DNA of 64,000 nucleotides from Ariolimax columbianus (GCA_036924085.1 JAVGWX010000007.1:34337953-34401952), one strand, 5' to 3'. Shown: positions 1 to 10,139, numbered from the stretch's first letter. Numbers and translations: made by a program. Notes: a model not told the origin generated them from the letters alone.

Positions 1-660
1 TTTTTCCTCAGAGGTCAGACAAATGGAAGTCTGTATGAAACTAAACAACTCACGAACACTTGCAGATACCACTATATGGTATTTGGACAAAGAGCAAGAG
101 TACAAAGGCACATTTAAATACCTGGACACAAACATAACAACTGATGGGAGATGCAATTATGAAATAAGAAACAGAATAGACCAGGCAAAATTGGTCTTCC
201 AAAGGATGAAGAGAATCTTGTGCAACACAACCCTATGGCTGGAATTTTAGAAAGAGAGTTCTTGGATGCTATGTGGAACCAGTAAATATACAACAGCGAA
301 TCATGAAAACAAGCATAAAGATCACTAGAAGCCACGGAGATGTGGTTTTACATAAGAATGTTAAGAATTCCATGGACTGAAAAGAATAACGATGCAGTAC
401 TTAAAGATGCACAGACACAAAGACAACTCATTGCAAAAGTCAGGTCAAGGCAGTCATCCTTTTTCGGGCATGTCATGAGAAGAGGTGGGTTGGAACATAC
501 TGTGACAATGGGTGAAACAGCAGAGAAGAAAGATAGAGAAAGGCAGAGAGAGAAAATATTGGGCAGCATGAAGAAATGGCATGTGGGACAATTAACAAAA
601 GAGCTGATAAATGACACATGATAGGAGTGGATGGAGATCCATGATTGACAATGTCAACCA
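1..660 (+). pseudogene. Decayed LINE, C-terminal RT region and 3' end
   Basis: Degenerate non-LTR retrotransposon remnant on the plus strand. Conceptual translation shows the region after the RT catalytic core: a piece near 116-140 like the strand after the thumb (FKYLDTNITTDG), then near 340-600 the pattern RMLRIPW, QRQLIAKVRSRQSSFFGHVMRRGGLEH and an Arg/Lys-rich tail ending in a DRSGWRSM-like motif. This order is typical of RTE-like LINE C-termini. It is broken into at least two frames (23-250 and 340-621) and has no intact catalytic site. The left part lies outside the window. No function is expected. Confidence 0.75.
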
Positions 661-689
661 GCAAGATACATTGATGATGATAATGATAG

Positions 690-1497
690 GTACATGGGAT
701 GCCATCGGATCATTGTGGTTTCTCTCAGAAAGGATGATCGATCAAGGACGACCACTATTTATCTGCTTTAGTGACTTTGAGAAAGTCTTTGATCAAGTCC
801 CCTGGTGCAAACTTTTTAAGATTTTGCAACAAATAGGTAGAGAGAGAGACCAATTATTAGATTTTTATCCAGAATCTGTATGAAATTCAAGAGACAAATA
901 TTTCAATCAAAGAAGAACTAACAGATCCAGTTTCAATAAGACAAGGGATACAAAAGGGTTGCTTGTTTTCACAGTCTCTGAGATGATGATGGAAAATGTT
1001 GTTCGAAGTTGTAATAGCGGTGTCAAAGTCAATGGTATGAAAGTTAATGCCATCAAATTTGTTGATGACCAAGCCATAGTAGGAGGATCAGTAGCAATGT
1101 TGCAAATGCTGCTTGAACAAATTAACAGCAAAGCCAATAAGTTTGGCATGAAAAAAAACACATTGAAGACCAAGACTTTGATAAGAGCCATGCAATATAT
1201 GCAAATGAATATAATCATAAATGTGAAGAAAAAAAAATTGAGCAAGTACAGAAGTTTACATATTTAGGGCAAACAATAACAGAAGATGCCTGCAATAAGA
1301 CAAAAATGAAGACATGGATTGCATTGGCAAAAAAGAGCTTCAGCTCAAAGAATATCAAGACAAAAATTAGAAGAAAAAAATATCACCACTCCTATATGGC
1401 CAATTGCTCTATATGGGACTGAAACATGAACATGCAAAGAAGGATGAAAAAAGTTTGGAAGCATCTGAAATGTGGTGCTACTTTGAATGGAAAGAGT
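690..1497 (+). pseudogene. Decayed LINE reverse transcriptase (left part)
   Basis: A second degenerate LINE fragment. Near 750-800 it reads ICFSDFEKVFDQVPW, the RT motif normally found as F.D..KAFD.V. Near 1050-1070 it reads FVDDQA, the catalytic F/Y-x-D-D box. It continues in broken frames through a thumb-like region to 1497, where element copy A is inserted. The same LINE resumes at 8500 on the other side of copy A (WKE..NDNVLTEVGTQRQIL), so the two halves were once continuous. Many stops and frameshifts make it a dead copy. Confidence 0.75.
1485..1497 (+). repeat. Target-site duplication, left, of copy A
   Basis: GAATGGAAAGAGT occurs here and again at 8487-8499, directly flanking the 18S-LINE element. 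The first G and A could be shared with the (GAA)n tail, so the duplication is at least 12 bp. The duplicated bases belong to the interrupted host LINE reading frame. Confidence 0.9.
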
Positions 1498-2120
1498 ATC
1501 TGGGGTAGTTGTCTCGCCGCCGCGATTCAATTTCAACCAGTGTTCGCAAAGCGATCTCAGTCCCGCCAGGCGGAGCGATAGCGCGGGCTTGCGGAAAACG
1601 CTCGCCTGCCTTTCCCCGTAGAGCTATTGGGGTGCGGTTTGTTGTGGCGTCTCCTCCACCGAGGTGCGCTTCTCTGGTCCGTATCAGGAAACGTGGTCCG
1701 TCCGTGGTGATTTATCTAAGGCTTATAGCAGAGCTCGACAGTACGTCTCGCTGGTGGTTAGACTCTCGCAAAGAGCTTGTGACCGGCAAATGGAAAGCAG
1801 GAATCGTGCCTCAAGGCCCTGCGTTCTCCTCGGGAGAAGGGCAGGCCGGCAGGCCAAATTGTCTCTAGTCCCAGTGAAATTCATCGCCGAGGTCGTTGGG
1901 ATCCGTTCTGCACAGAGAACTGCCATCCCTCCTCGAGCGAGCCCGGTCGGTCGGTCGTCTGGTGCGTGTAGGAGGCCCCTGTCAGGCGGTCCTAGGTCGA
2001 CGGAGTGAGGGACGGGTGGAACAACCGTCCATCAGTCGGTCCCTGCGGCCGTCCCAGTGAGGCTTTTTACACACCCTTCCTCCGCCGACCGGTGTGTGCT
2101 GTACGTACGTCTCCGACAGA
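1498..2120 (+). promoter_or_regulatory. ETS-like 5' end of the LINE, possible Pol I promoter
   Basis: GC- and CpG-rich sequence immediately upstream of and collinear with the 18S 5' end, as expected for the 5' external transcribed spacer of an rDNA unit. It is unlike the AT-rich surroundings. The same segment starts copy B (59074-59699) with a few substitutions and small indels. The 5' end begins ATCTGGGGTAGTTG in both. In its source it would be spacer RNA removed during rRNA maturation; here it is the 5' end of a retroelement. Promoter activity is inferred from position only. The open frames in it (for example 1509-1868) look like chance frames in GC-rich DNA. Confidence 0.55.
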
Positions 2121-3287
2121 TATCTGGTTGATCCTGCCAGTAGTCATATGCTTGTCTCAAAGATTAAGCCATGCATGTCTAAGTTCACACTGTCTCACGG
2201 TGAAACCGCGAATGGCTCATTAAATCAGTCGAGGTTCCTTAGATGACACGATCCTACTTGGATAACTGTGGCAATTCTAGAGCTAATACATGCTTACCAA
2301 GCTCCGACCCTCGCGGAAAGAGCGCTTTTATTAGTTCAAAATCAATCGTCGTTTCCCCTCGCGGGGTTGTGGCATCCCCACTGGTGACTCTGGATAACTT
2401 TGTGCTGATCGCATGGCCTCATGTGCCGGCGACGCATCTTTCAAATGTCTGCCCTATCAAATGTCGATGGTACGTGACATGCCTACAAAGTTTGTAACGG
2501 GTAACGGGGAATCAGGGTTCGATTCCGGAGAGGGAGCATGAGAAACGGCTACCACATCCAAGGATGGCAGCAGGCGCGCAACTTACCCACTCTCGGCACG
2601 GGGAGGTAGTGACGAAAAATAACAATACGGGACTCTTTCGAGGCCCCATAATTGGAATGAGTACACTTTAAACCCTTTAACGAGGATCTATTGGAGGGCA
2701 AGTCTGGTGCCAGCAGCCGCGGTAATTCCAGCTCCAATAGCGTATATTAAAGTTGTTGCAGTTAAAAAGCTCGTAGTTGGATCTCAGGCGCAGACGGGCG
2801 GTCCGGCTCGCGCCGGTTCACTGCCCGTTGTCTCCTGCCCTACCGTCTGCCGGCTCTCTCCCACGGGTGCTCTTCGCTGAGCGTCCTGGGTGGCCGTCGC
2901 GTTTACTTTGAAAAAATTAGAGTGTTCAAAGCAGGCCTCGGCTGCCTGAATAATGGTGCATGGAATAATGGAATAGGACCTCGGTTCTATTTTGTTGGTT
3001 TTCGGAACTGGAGGTAATGATTAACAGGGACAAACGGGGGCATTCGTATTGCGGCGTTAGAGGTGAAATTCTTGGATCGCCGCAAGACGAGCTACTGCAA
3101 AAGCATTTGTCAAGAATGTTTTCATTAATCAAGAACGAAAGTCAGAGGCGCGAAGACGATCAGATACCGTCGTAGTTCTGACCATAAACGATGCCGACTA
3201 GTGATCCGCAGGAGTTGCTTCGATGACTCTGCGGGCAGCTTCCGGGAAACCAAAGTGTTTGAGTTCCAGGGGAAGTATGGTTGCAAA

Positions 3288-3336
<49 letters not shown>

Positions 3337-3360
3337 GCGGCTTAATTTGACTCAACACGG
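2121..3360 (+). rRNA. 18S rRNA, 3'-truncated, inside a retrotransposon
   Basis: Begins TATCTGGTTGATCCTGCCAG, the universal 18S 5' end, and runs collinear with eukaryotic 18S through the G-C-C-A-G-C-A-G-C-C-G-C-G-G decoding-site loop (near 2708-2722) to the GGAATTGACGGAAGGGCACC block (3300) and CTCAACACGG (3351-3360). The last roughly 600 nt of 18S, and ITS, 5.8S and 28S, are absent. The preserved core is very close to a normal 18S, with small changes in variable regions. As part of a mobile element and truncated, it is not a functional rRNA gene; it would be transcribed only as the 5' portion of the LINE RNA. Confidence 0.92.
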
Positions 3361-4602
3361 CCAAACACTGACATGATTGACATGCCGAGAGCACTTTCGT
3401 TGGGTCTAATTTGGAACGGGTGCTGGAATTAGACTCCCGAAAGACAAGTCAGCTCTCTAACACTCTAATGAAAGAACGCTACGGAAATTGTGTTTAACCC
3501 CGCAGAAACCGCATATTTCAAATACCTGGTCATTGACAAACAAAAGCCCTCAATAATATCGTCTGGCCAAATAGTGAACGGGTGCTGGAAATAGACCATC
3601 TGAAGACAGGTCAGTTTTACCCTACTAATGACAGGGTGTTGCTACGGAAAACCAGCTCATATCGAGAGGAGCCGCAGACACTTTGGTTCACGTACCAGGC
3701 TGATAAGCCAATGGCGCGAGGCTACCATGTGGGGGATTACAGCCGAACCCTTGTAAGCCGCAATCCCGCCAAAAATCTCAGCACCACTGCATGTTCGGGA
3801 CCTGGGGCTCGCGTCCCAGTCCTATCCGGTAGAGCCGCAGAAAGAGGTCTCTGCCGTCCGCCGATCAAAGCAGGCGGACAGCTGCTTGATACTCACCTTA
3901 TACGGCGATGGGGTGCGAAACCACCAACATAAGACTTAGTTCCTGGTCTGGGTGTCGAAAACAGTAGAGCAGCCACCTCACTGTGAACTGTCGAGACTCA
4001 ACCAATGACCATGAGATCTGTCCGCACACTAGGCGAACAACATCTCTGTGACATTACCAGGCTTGTCCTCTGGTTAAATGCACTTCTGCTTCGATATCTA
4101 CCTCTGTACGTTATCAGCCATATAGCTATCATGCTGGACGCAGAAGAGATGCAGACCAGCGGACATTGCACACCTGCCCCACTGTGTCAACATCCCAGGT
4201 GGCGGGGAATGCTAGGCGTACCATCTCTGCATAGAAGCCAAGAAAATAAAGGGAGAAAGAGATACCCCACTCACATGCAAATGCTACGTTTCTGGCAGGA
4301 CGTGACGATCCTGGGGTACAGACACACTGGACTGCCTCTCTTCCGGGTAAACCAGTCCATATCATATATCTCATATATCATCTCACATATCATCATCGCA
4401 CCCTATAGACACGAGTAGTGAAGACTCGATAGTCTGGTAAGACAACTTCCGTAAGAGAGACAACTCTGATCATAAACAACTGCTGCCTTGCAGATAGGCT
4501 GGGGACAGCCAAAGGCTAAGGAGGGCATCCCTACAGAAACGCCTGTTGAAATCGGATGCACGGGGCCTCAAGCCTAAAAAACAGTGCAACGTAAATCGCA
4601 GC
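3361..4602 (+). other. LINE leader: degenerate 18S units and SINE-like module
   Basis: 3361-3480 still follows 18S loosely (ATTGACATGCCGAGAGC resembles the helix after the conserved ACACGG) and then reads GGTCTAAT..GAACGGGTGCTGGAATTAGAC. A second diverged version of the latter lies at about 3565-3630 (AATAGTGAACGGGTGCTGGAAATAGACC), so part is a decayed tandem repeat. 4040-4602 is the segment also used by the SINE-like element at 10140-10726. Open frames at 3582-3932 and 4005-4418 carry no motif I recognise and differ between copies A and B, so I do not call them ORF1. Confidence 0.6.
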
Positions 4603-7371
4603 ATGATGACAGTACAACCGATTAGAAAAACGCATGGCGCTCATCCTGCGGAGTCCTGCCAGGCAGCAATAGTGCCGGGCCCCACGCCTCGAAGGGGCCC
4701 ACCCTTGACTACTGGTGGTCACCCACCCATGTGTCGTGGAGTCAAGGCACATGGCTATGGGGCAACTTTTATTGACCAAAAACTCAAGACCCTCAAAATA
4801 CTACAGTGGAATGCGGAGGGAGTCATTAACAAAAAACTTTCCCTAACACATCACCTGCATGAAGGTAAGATTGACGTGGCATGTATCCAGGAAACGTACC
4901 TCAACAATAATCATAAATTCTCAATCAGAGGATACCAGACCTTCCGTCTCGATAGAGAAGGCCACAAAGGAGGGGTCCTGATACTGACCAGAAACTGCAT
5001 ACCGAGTAGCGCGGTACCTGTCAGTCACACCGGACAAGCAGAAATTGTAGGAGTTGACATAATGGCTCAAGAGACGAAGCTCCGCATTTTCAATCTGTAC
5101 GGACCACCAAATAGAGACCTATCGCTCTCGAGTATGGAGGTCAGAGACTCCAACTGCATAGTAGTTGGAGATTTCAACAGCCACTCGGAGAGATGGGGAT
5201 ACTCTGACACAGACAGCAGAGGTGACGAAGTGGAAGATTGGGAGATAGACACAAATCTCTCCCTAATCAATAGGCCGGAGGATAGCCCTAGCTTCTATTC
5301 AAGAACATGGCATACCACCTCGACTCCAGATTTGGCCTTCTCCACACAGGACATACACCATAAAATAGACCGCCAGGTGCTAAACCAACTGGCAGGTAGC
5401 GACCACAGGCCGATCAGGCTAACCATTGACATGGAAGTAGGCCCACAGGAAACAAAACCGCTCCCACGTTGGAATTACAAACGAGCCGACTGGGACAGAT
5501 TTGCAATCCTGACAGATGGGCTGTGTGAAACCATCAACACACGAAACAACAAAATGAAGCCCATGGTGGAAAGCCTAAGCAAGGCAATAATGCAAGCCGC
5601 CACTGAAACCATCCCAAGAGGAGCTAGGAAAAACTATAAGCCCTACTGGAATGATGAGTTGCAGAAAGCGGAAGATGCAGTAACAACTGCTAGGAACATG
5701 GCAGAGCGAGAACAATCCATGGAGGCAAACATCGCCCTCAAAGCCGCCACGGCGAAATACAAACACACTCTCAAGCAAACAGCAAGAGAAAGCTGGAAAA
5801 ATAAAACGGAAAGCCTAAACCTGGACAAAGACGGGAACAAGCTATGGAAGCTAGTCAGAGCCATGAACGACGAAACCCCGTCAAATAAACAAATTACCAT
5901 CAAGCATGGCGAAAACTTGCTCACAGGTAAAAAAGCTGCAAACGCTTTTGTCGATCACTATGCCAGAGCAAACCACATCGAGGTCCCTGCAGATAAGCAT
6001 ACAGACATTAGCGAAGAGCTAAAGGGGCACGACAATATGAATACGGCACCTGAAGAGCACATGATGGCCAAATTAACAATGAGCGAAATGGAAGAGGCTA
6101 TGAGAACATTAAAGAAAAGGAAATCTCCCGGAAAAGACGGGATAACAAACGAAATGCTGATGGGGCTGGGCCAAACAGCGAAGAGGAAACTGCTATCAGT
6201 CCTGAACCAAAGCTGGAAAAGGGGAATTGTACCCCAGGCATGGAAACACGCAATACTGGTACCAGTACCAAAAACAGGAAAGGACAAAACAGATCCAAAT
6301 GGATACAGGCCCATCAGCCTACTGAGCTGTGTCGGCAAGCTGATGGAACGTATGATAAACACCAGACTGATGTGGCATCTGGAAGAAAAACGAATACTAA
6401 TTCCACAGCAAGCCGGCTTTAGACAGCACAGATCCACTGAGGACCAGGTCATCCTCATAGCCCAGGAAATAGAAGATGCCTACCAGGCACAGAAACACAC
6501 AGTAGCTGTTTGGGTGGATCTGGAAAAGGCATTTGACAAAGTCTGGAAAGACGGACTTAGAGTCAAGCTAAGAAGAAGTGATGTTTGTGGGAAAATGTAC
6601 AAGTGGATCAACCACTACCTCAAACAAAGAACGGCCAGAGTCCAAGTACAAGGGCAGATGAGCAAAAAGGTGACACTCGAGCAGGGAGTACCCCAAGGGG
6701 GAGTACTGTCACCCACACTCTTCCTGGTATATATAAACGACATTACAGAGAATATACCAAGGAGAGTCCATAGCTCAATGTTTGCAGACGATCTGGCTAT
6801 GTGGACCTCTGAAAAGAATCTCACCATAGCAAGAAATCGGATGCAGACGGCCCTAACATTGCTGGAAGAGTGGGCGAACTCATGGCTGGTCAAAATAAAC
6901 GAGGAGAAAACCACATGCACAATATTCTCGCTTTCAACAAAACCCCAAAATACCAAATTAAGTCTAAATGGCAAATTCCTGCAACCAAACGACAACCCAA
7001 ACTATCTGGGAGTCACATTTGATCGGCGCATGACATGGAAAAGTCAGATCGAGAGAAACCGAATGAGAGCCAGGAAAAGAATGGCAATCATGAGGAAACT
7101 TGCTGGCACAAGCTGGGGAGCAGACGAAGGCACACTAAAGAAACTGTACACTGGAAGAGTGAGACCAGTGCTCGAGTATGGCATTGCGGCATGGACAACA
7201 GCAGCAAAGGCGAACTTCGATAAAGTTAGCAAACTTCAAAACCAAGCCATGAGAATTATAACAGGAGGCATGAAGTCAACGCCAATTGTAGAACTTGAAA
7301 AGATTACAAAACTGCAATCCATGACCGATAGAAGAGACTGCAGAGCCCAGCTGCAGTCAGAGAAACTCTGA
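4603..7371 (+). CDS. LINE polyprotein, APE endonuclease and reverse transcriptase
   Basis: Encodes the enzymes that nick target DNA and copy the element RNA into it. The N-terminal APE-type endonuclease shows LQWNAEG (4801), CIQET (near 4890), VGDFNS (near 5164), STPDLAF and SDH (5398-5406), so all expected catalytic residues are visible. The RT follows: KSPGKDGITNEM (6121), SLLSCVGKLMERM, WVDLEKAFDKVW, GVPQGGVLSP (near 6685) and FADD (6781-6792), then YLGVTFD and PVLEYGIAAW. I choose the ATG at 4603 because the frame also extends upstream from a TTG at 4546 without an ATG. A TGA at 7369-7371 ends it; the same frame continues at once into RNase H, so this is a nonsense mutation rather than a natural end. 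No ORF1 precedes it. Confidence 0.92.
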   Translation: MMTVQPIRKTHGAHPAESCQAAIVPGPTPRRGPPLTTGGHPPMCRGVKAHGYGATFIDQKLKTLKILQWNAEGVINKKLSLTHHLHEGKIDVACIQETYLNNNHKFSIRGYQTFRLDREGHKGGVLILTRNCIPSSAVPVSHTGQAEIVGVDIMAQETKLRIFNLYGPPNRDLSLSSMEVRDSNCIVVGDFNSHSERWGYSDTDSRGDEVEDWEIDTNLSLINRPEDSPSFYSRTWHTTSTPDLAFSTQDIHHKIDRQVLNQLAGSDHRPIRLTIDMEVGPQETKPLPRWNYKRADWDRFAILTDGLCETINTRNNKMKPMVESLSKAIMQAATETIPRGARKNYKPYWNDELQKAEDAVTTARNMAEREQSMEANIALKAATAKYKHTLKQTARESWKNKTESLNLDKDGNKLWKLVRAMNDETPSNKQITIKHGENLLTGKKAANAFVDHYARANHIEVPADKHTDISEELKGHDNMNTAPEEHMMAKLTMSEMEEAMRTLKKRKSPGKDGITNEMLMGLGQTAKRKLLSVLNQSWKRGIVPQAWKHAILVPVPKTGKDKTDPNGYRPISLLSCVGKLMERMINTRLMWHLEEKRILIPQQAGFRQHRSTEDQVILIAQEIEDAYQAQKHTVAVWVDLEKAFDKVWKDGLRVKLRRSDVCGKMYKWINHYLKQRTARVQVQGQMSKKVTLEQGVPQGGVLSPTLFLVYINDITENIPRRVHSSMFADDLAMWTSEKNLTIARNRMQTALTLLEEWANSWLVKINEEKTTCTIFSLSTKPQNTKLSLNGKFLQPNDNPNYLGVTFDRRMTWKSQIERNRMRARKRMAIMRKLAGTSWGADEGTLKKLYTGRVRPVLEYGIAAWTTAAKANFDKVSKLQNQAMRIITGGMKSTPIVELEKITKLQSMTDRRDCRAQLQSEKL

Positions 7372-8463
7372 AGACTGACTGACCATCCAATGCACCAGAG
7401 ACTAAACAATTTGGGAAATGGGAAACTAAAGCGGAGAAACTTTGCAGAAATAGCCAAAGCAAAGATGCACGAAGATCCCATAAACGCACTAACAACACCA
7501 AAACCCATCACTACTGTACGAAAACCTACCTGGAGGCAGGATATATTTCCAGAGGTGGTAGAAAATATACCAGGTATTGGAAACAAAAACTGCCAGACTG
7601 AAAAAGAAAGGAGAGATACTACCCTAAGCTTCATATCGAAAAGCTACCCAAGCATGGACTGGACCCATGCATACACCGACGGTTCTGTAACAAACACTAC
7701 ACAGAACGGAGGGGCAGGAGCATTCCTGAACCTACCAAATGGCAGAAAAATAACACTGTCATTCGCTACTGGTAAGTACACAAGCAATTTCAGAGCGGAG
7801 GCAGAGGCACTGAGGGCAGCAGTGGAAGAAATGATGACACACAATGAAAATGAAAGCCATATAGTCCTGCTTACAGATGCTCTCGCCGTAGTCACAGCGC
7901 TAAAAAGCCAGAAAAACACTGAGCTTAATGACTTAAGAGCAGCACTCTGCAAACTGTGCCAGCAGTCCGCACCAAAAAGAGTAGTGGTACAGTGGGTCCC
8001 ATCACACTGCAACATCCAAGGCAACGAGGAGGCAGACAGACTGGCAAAAGAAGGTGCAAGACTACCACAAACAGATACCAGTATGACGTACGAAGAGTCA
8101 AAACGGCTTATCAAAGCCAGATACATGACCAAATGGGAAACCGAACATACTGGTTACACCAAAAACGATGCCTATTACCAGTTGAACCGAAGAGAGCAGG
8201 TCGTTGTCTTCAGACTTCGCACTGGCCACAATAGACTGAGGTACCACCTATTCAACAAATTGAAGATAGGTGGTACCGACGAATGCCCGTGCGGTACTGG
8301 TAAAATGACCGCTGAACATCTGCTGCAGAACTGCCCGACATACGAGGATCAGAGAGAGCAGATGTGGCCATCACCAGTGGAACTGCAAGACAAGCTCTAT
8401 GGCAGTGGCGACAGCCTCAGGATGACCGCCGCTTTTTTCGAAAAAATAATGGTTACTGTCTGA
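7372..8463 (+). CDS. LINE polyprotein, RNase H and C-terminal zinc knuckle
   Basis: In-frame continuation of the polyprotein past the TGA at 7369. It carries a type I RNase H domain that degrades RNA in the RNA-DNA hybrid: YTDGS with the first Asp at 7678, RAEAEAL (near 7793) with the Glu, LLTDAL (near 7869) with the second Asp, and PSHCNIQGNEEADRLAKE (near 7998-8050) with the His and last Asp. Near 8284 a C-x-C-G...H-x4-C pattern (CPCG, AEHLLQNCP) resembles the C-terminal zinc knuckle usual in RNase H LINEs. First in-frame ATG is 7390, but independent initiation is unlikely. Normal stop at 8461-8463. All catalytic residues are retained. Confidence 0.9.
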   Translation, partial: RLTDHPMHQRLNNLGNGKLKRRNFAEIAKAKMHEDPINALTTPKPITTVRKPTWRQDIFPEVVENIPGIGNKNCQTEKERRDTTLSFISKSYPSMDWTHAYTDGSVTNTTQNGGAGAFLNLPNGRKITLSFATGKYTSNFRAEAEALRAAVEEMMTHNENESHIVLLTDALAVVTALKSQKNTELNDLRAALCKLCQQSAPKRVVVQWVPSHCNIQGNEEADRLAKEGARLPQTDTSMTYEESKRLIKARYMTKWETEHTGYTKNDAYYQLNRREQVVVFRLRTGHNRLRYHLFNKLKIGGTDECPCGTGKMTAEHLLQNCPTYEDQREQMWPSPVELQDKLYGSGDSLRMTAAFFEKIMVTV

Positions 8464-8499
8464 CTGCGTACGAAGAAGAAGAAGAAGAATGGAAAGAGT
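8464..8499 (+). repeat. 3' end of copy A, (GAA)n tail and right TSD
   Basis: Very short 3' UTR (CTGCGTAC) followed by GAAGAAGAAGAAGAA and then the right target-site duplication GAATGGAAAGAGT (8487-8499). The same GCGTACGAAGAAGAAG terminus ends the elements at 10140 and 39831 (both minus strand). Confidence 0.88.
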
Positions 8500-8685
8500 G
8501 AGTTGAACAGAAAGAAAATCCAATGACAATGTCCTCACTGAAGTAGGCACACAAAGACAAATTTTAAAAATGATACAGAAATGAAGATTGAGCTGGCTGT
8601 GCCACAAAATTCTTCTACATAAGATACTAGATGGCAAGATTCAAGGGAAAATAGGAAGGGGGCGACCAAGACTCACCAAGACCTT
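8500..8685 (+). pseudogene. Decayed LINE, right part of the copy A host
   Basis: Continuation of the LINE interrupted at 1497. Translation in broken frames gives NDNVLTEVGTQRQIL, LSWLCHKI and a basic GKIGRGRPR-like tail, the usual C-terminal end of an RTE-like LINE. It stops abruptly where a minus-strand LINE begins (CCAAGAC/CTTGGTCG). Confidence 0.65.
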
Positions 8686-10126
8686 GGTCGTTCTCCATGT
8701 CTCCGCTCCATACAGCAACACCGATTTGACAAATGCATTGAATATTCTAATTTTGGTGTAAATCTTGATATAAATAAACATTTACTGTTTAGTGTCAGGA
8801 ATGTCCTTCGTGCCATTCCAATTCCGATCCTTACATCTGCATCTGTATCTCCTGATGTGTCTATTGTGCTGCCTAAATAAGTAAAGGTATCCACTTTCTC
8901 CAACTGCTCTCTGTCCAGCATGATTGGTTCTTTGATGTTAGTGTTAAGTTTAAAGAGCTTGGTTTTCTTCATGTTGATATTCAGTCCCAGTTTGGCTGAA
9001 TGTTCTTTCACCCTACCAAGTTTATCTTGCATTTAACTATGACGGTGGGACAAAAGTACTAGATCACCTGCGTAGTTCAGGTTCTCCAATTTTGACAATA
9101 GTGTCCACTGAATACCAGTTTTTTTGCCTTTGATTGATGTCTTCATTATCCAATCTATAGCCAACAAGAACAGGAAAGGTGAGAGCATGCATCTCTGTCT
9201 CACCCATGTTTGTACTACGAAGCTGTCAGTCAGTACTCCTTCATGTACCAGTCTACTAACTGTGTCTTTGTACATATTCTGGATGAAAGTTGTGTACTTC
9301 TCTGGTATCCCATAGTGTCTCAACAATTGCCATTGAGTACTTCAATCCACATTATCAAACGCATTTTCATTTATAAAATGTGCATATAGGGATGGCTTCC
9401 ATTCAATGCTCTGTTCTACTATGATGCGTAGCGTAGATGTATGATCTACGCATGATCTTCCCTGGCGAAATCCTGCCTATTCCTCTCTGAGCTTTTTGTC
9501 TACTTAAGTAATCTGTCCAAAATGATTCTGTAGAATATCTTGCCTGGCATGAACAGCAATGTAATCCCCCTATAAATGCTGCAATCTGTCAGGTCCCCCT
9601 TCTGAGGCAGTTTTATCAGATGTCCTTCTTTCCATTATGTTGGCACTCTCTCCTATTCCCCACATCCTTTTGAACAATCCTTGCAATGCATCAGTAGCCC
9701 TATCCGTATCGGCCACCATGGCTTCGGCTGCTATTCCATCTGGTCCTGCCACCCTCCCTCCAGAGTTTAGATAATGGCCCTTTGGATTTTTATCATACTT
9801 GGTGGGTTGCCGTCCAAGTTCAGGGTCTCCTCTGCTGGTAGGATGTTTGGTGCTTCTTTCTTGTGGTGGAGGTCTGTTTAGACTTTCTTTGAAATACTCA
9901 ACCCATCATTCCTGCCTTCTCTATCTTTGATTGGTTTGTCTCTGAATATATCTATTTGCCATTTTCCTTGTTAATGAGAAGAAGTCTCTAAATTTTCCTC
10001 TCTCTGCTGCCTCTTCTGCCACCTTGTCAATATATTCCCTTTTATTTGTCCATATACATGTCTTGACCTCTTTGTATGAAACAGTATAATTACTCTTTAC
10101 TTCTGCTTTGGTGGCTCGAGTTCGGT

Positions 10127-10139
10127 AATTGTTGAATAT
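10127..10139. repeat. Target-site duplication, SINE-like element (one side)
   Basis: AATTGTTGAATAT here and again at 10727-10739, exactly flanking the 587-bp insertion. Removing the insert and one copy rejoins the host LINE frame, which supports the boundaries. Confidence 0.93.

Larger units (their letters stand above)
1498..8487 (+). mobile_element. Full-length LINE with rDNA-derived 5' region, copy A
   Basis: A 6,990-bp non-LTR retrotransposon unit. In order: ETS-like GC-rich DNA (1498-2120), 5' two thirds of 18S rRNA (2121-3360), degenerate 18S-derived sequence (about 3361-3580), a leader (to 4602), an APE-RT-RNase H frame (4603-8463, one internal TGA), a short 3' UTR and a (GAA)n tail. 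A 13-bp duplication brackets the entire unit, so the ribosomal part was carried in the same insertion. The domain order is that of the I/Ingi/Nimb group of LINEs; I see no separate ORF1. Copy B at 59074 has the same 5' end. Whether the 5' rDNA gives transcription by RNA polymerase I is inference. Confidence 0.9.

Noticed and set aside
1509..2008. Overlapping open frames in the GC-rich ETS-like region
   Set aside because: High GC lowers stop frequency; the frames differ between copies A and B by frameshifting indels and the region is collinear with rDNA spacer.
2121..3360. A functional 18S rRNA gene or rDNA array
   Set aside because: Truncated at the same point in both copies, lacks ITS, 5.8S and 28S, and lies inside a TSD-bounded retroelement.
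3582..4418. LINE ORF1 candidate frames
   Set aside because: No nucleic-acid-binding motif and no shared frame between the two copies.
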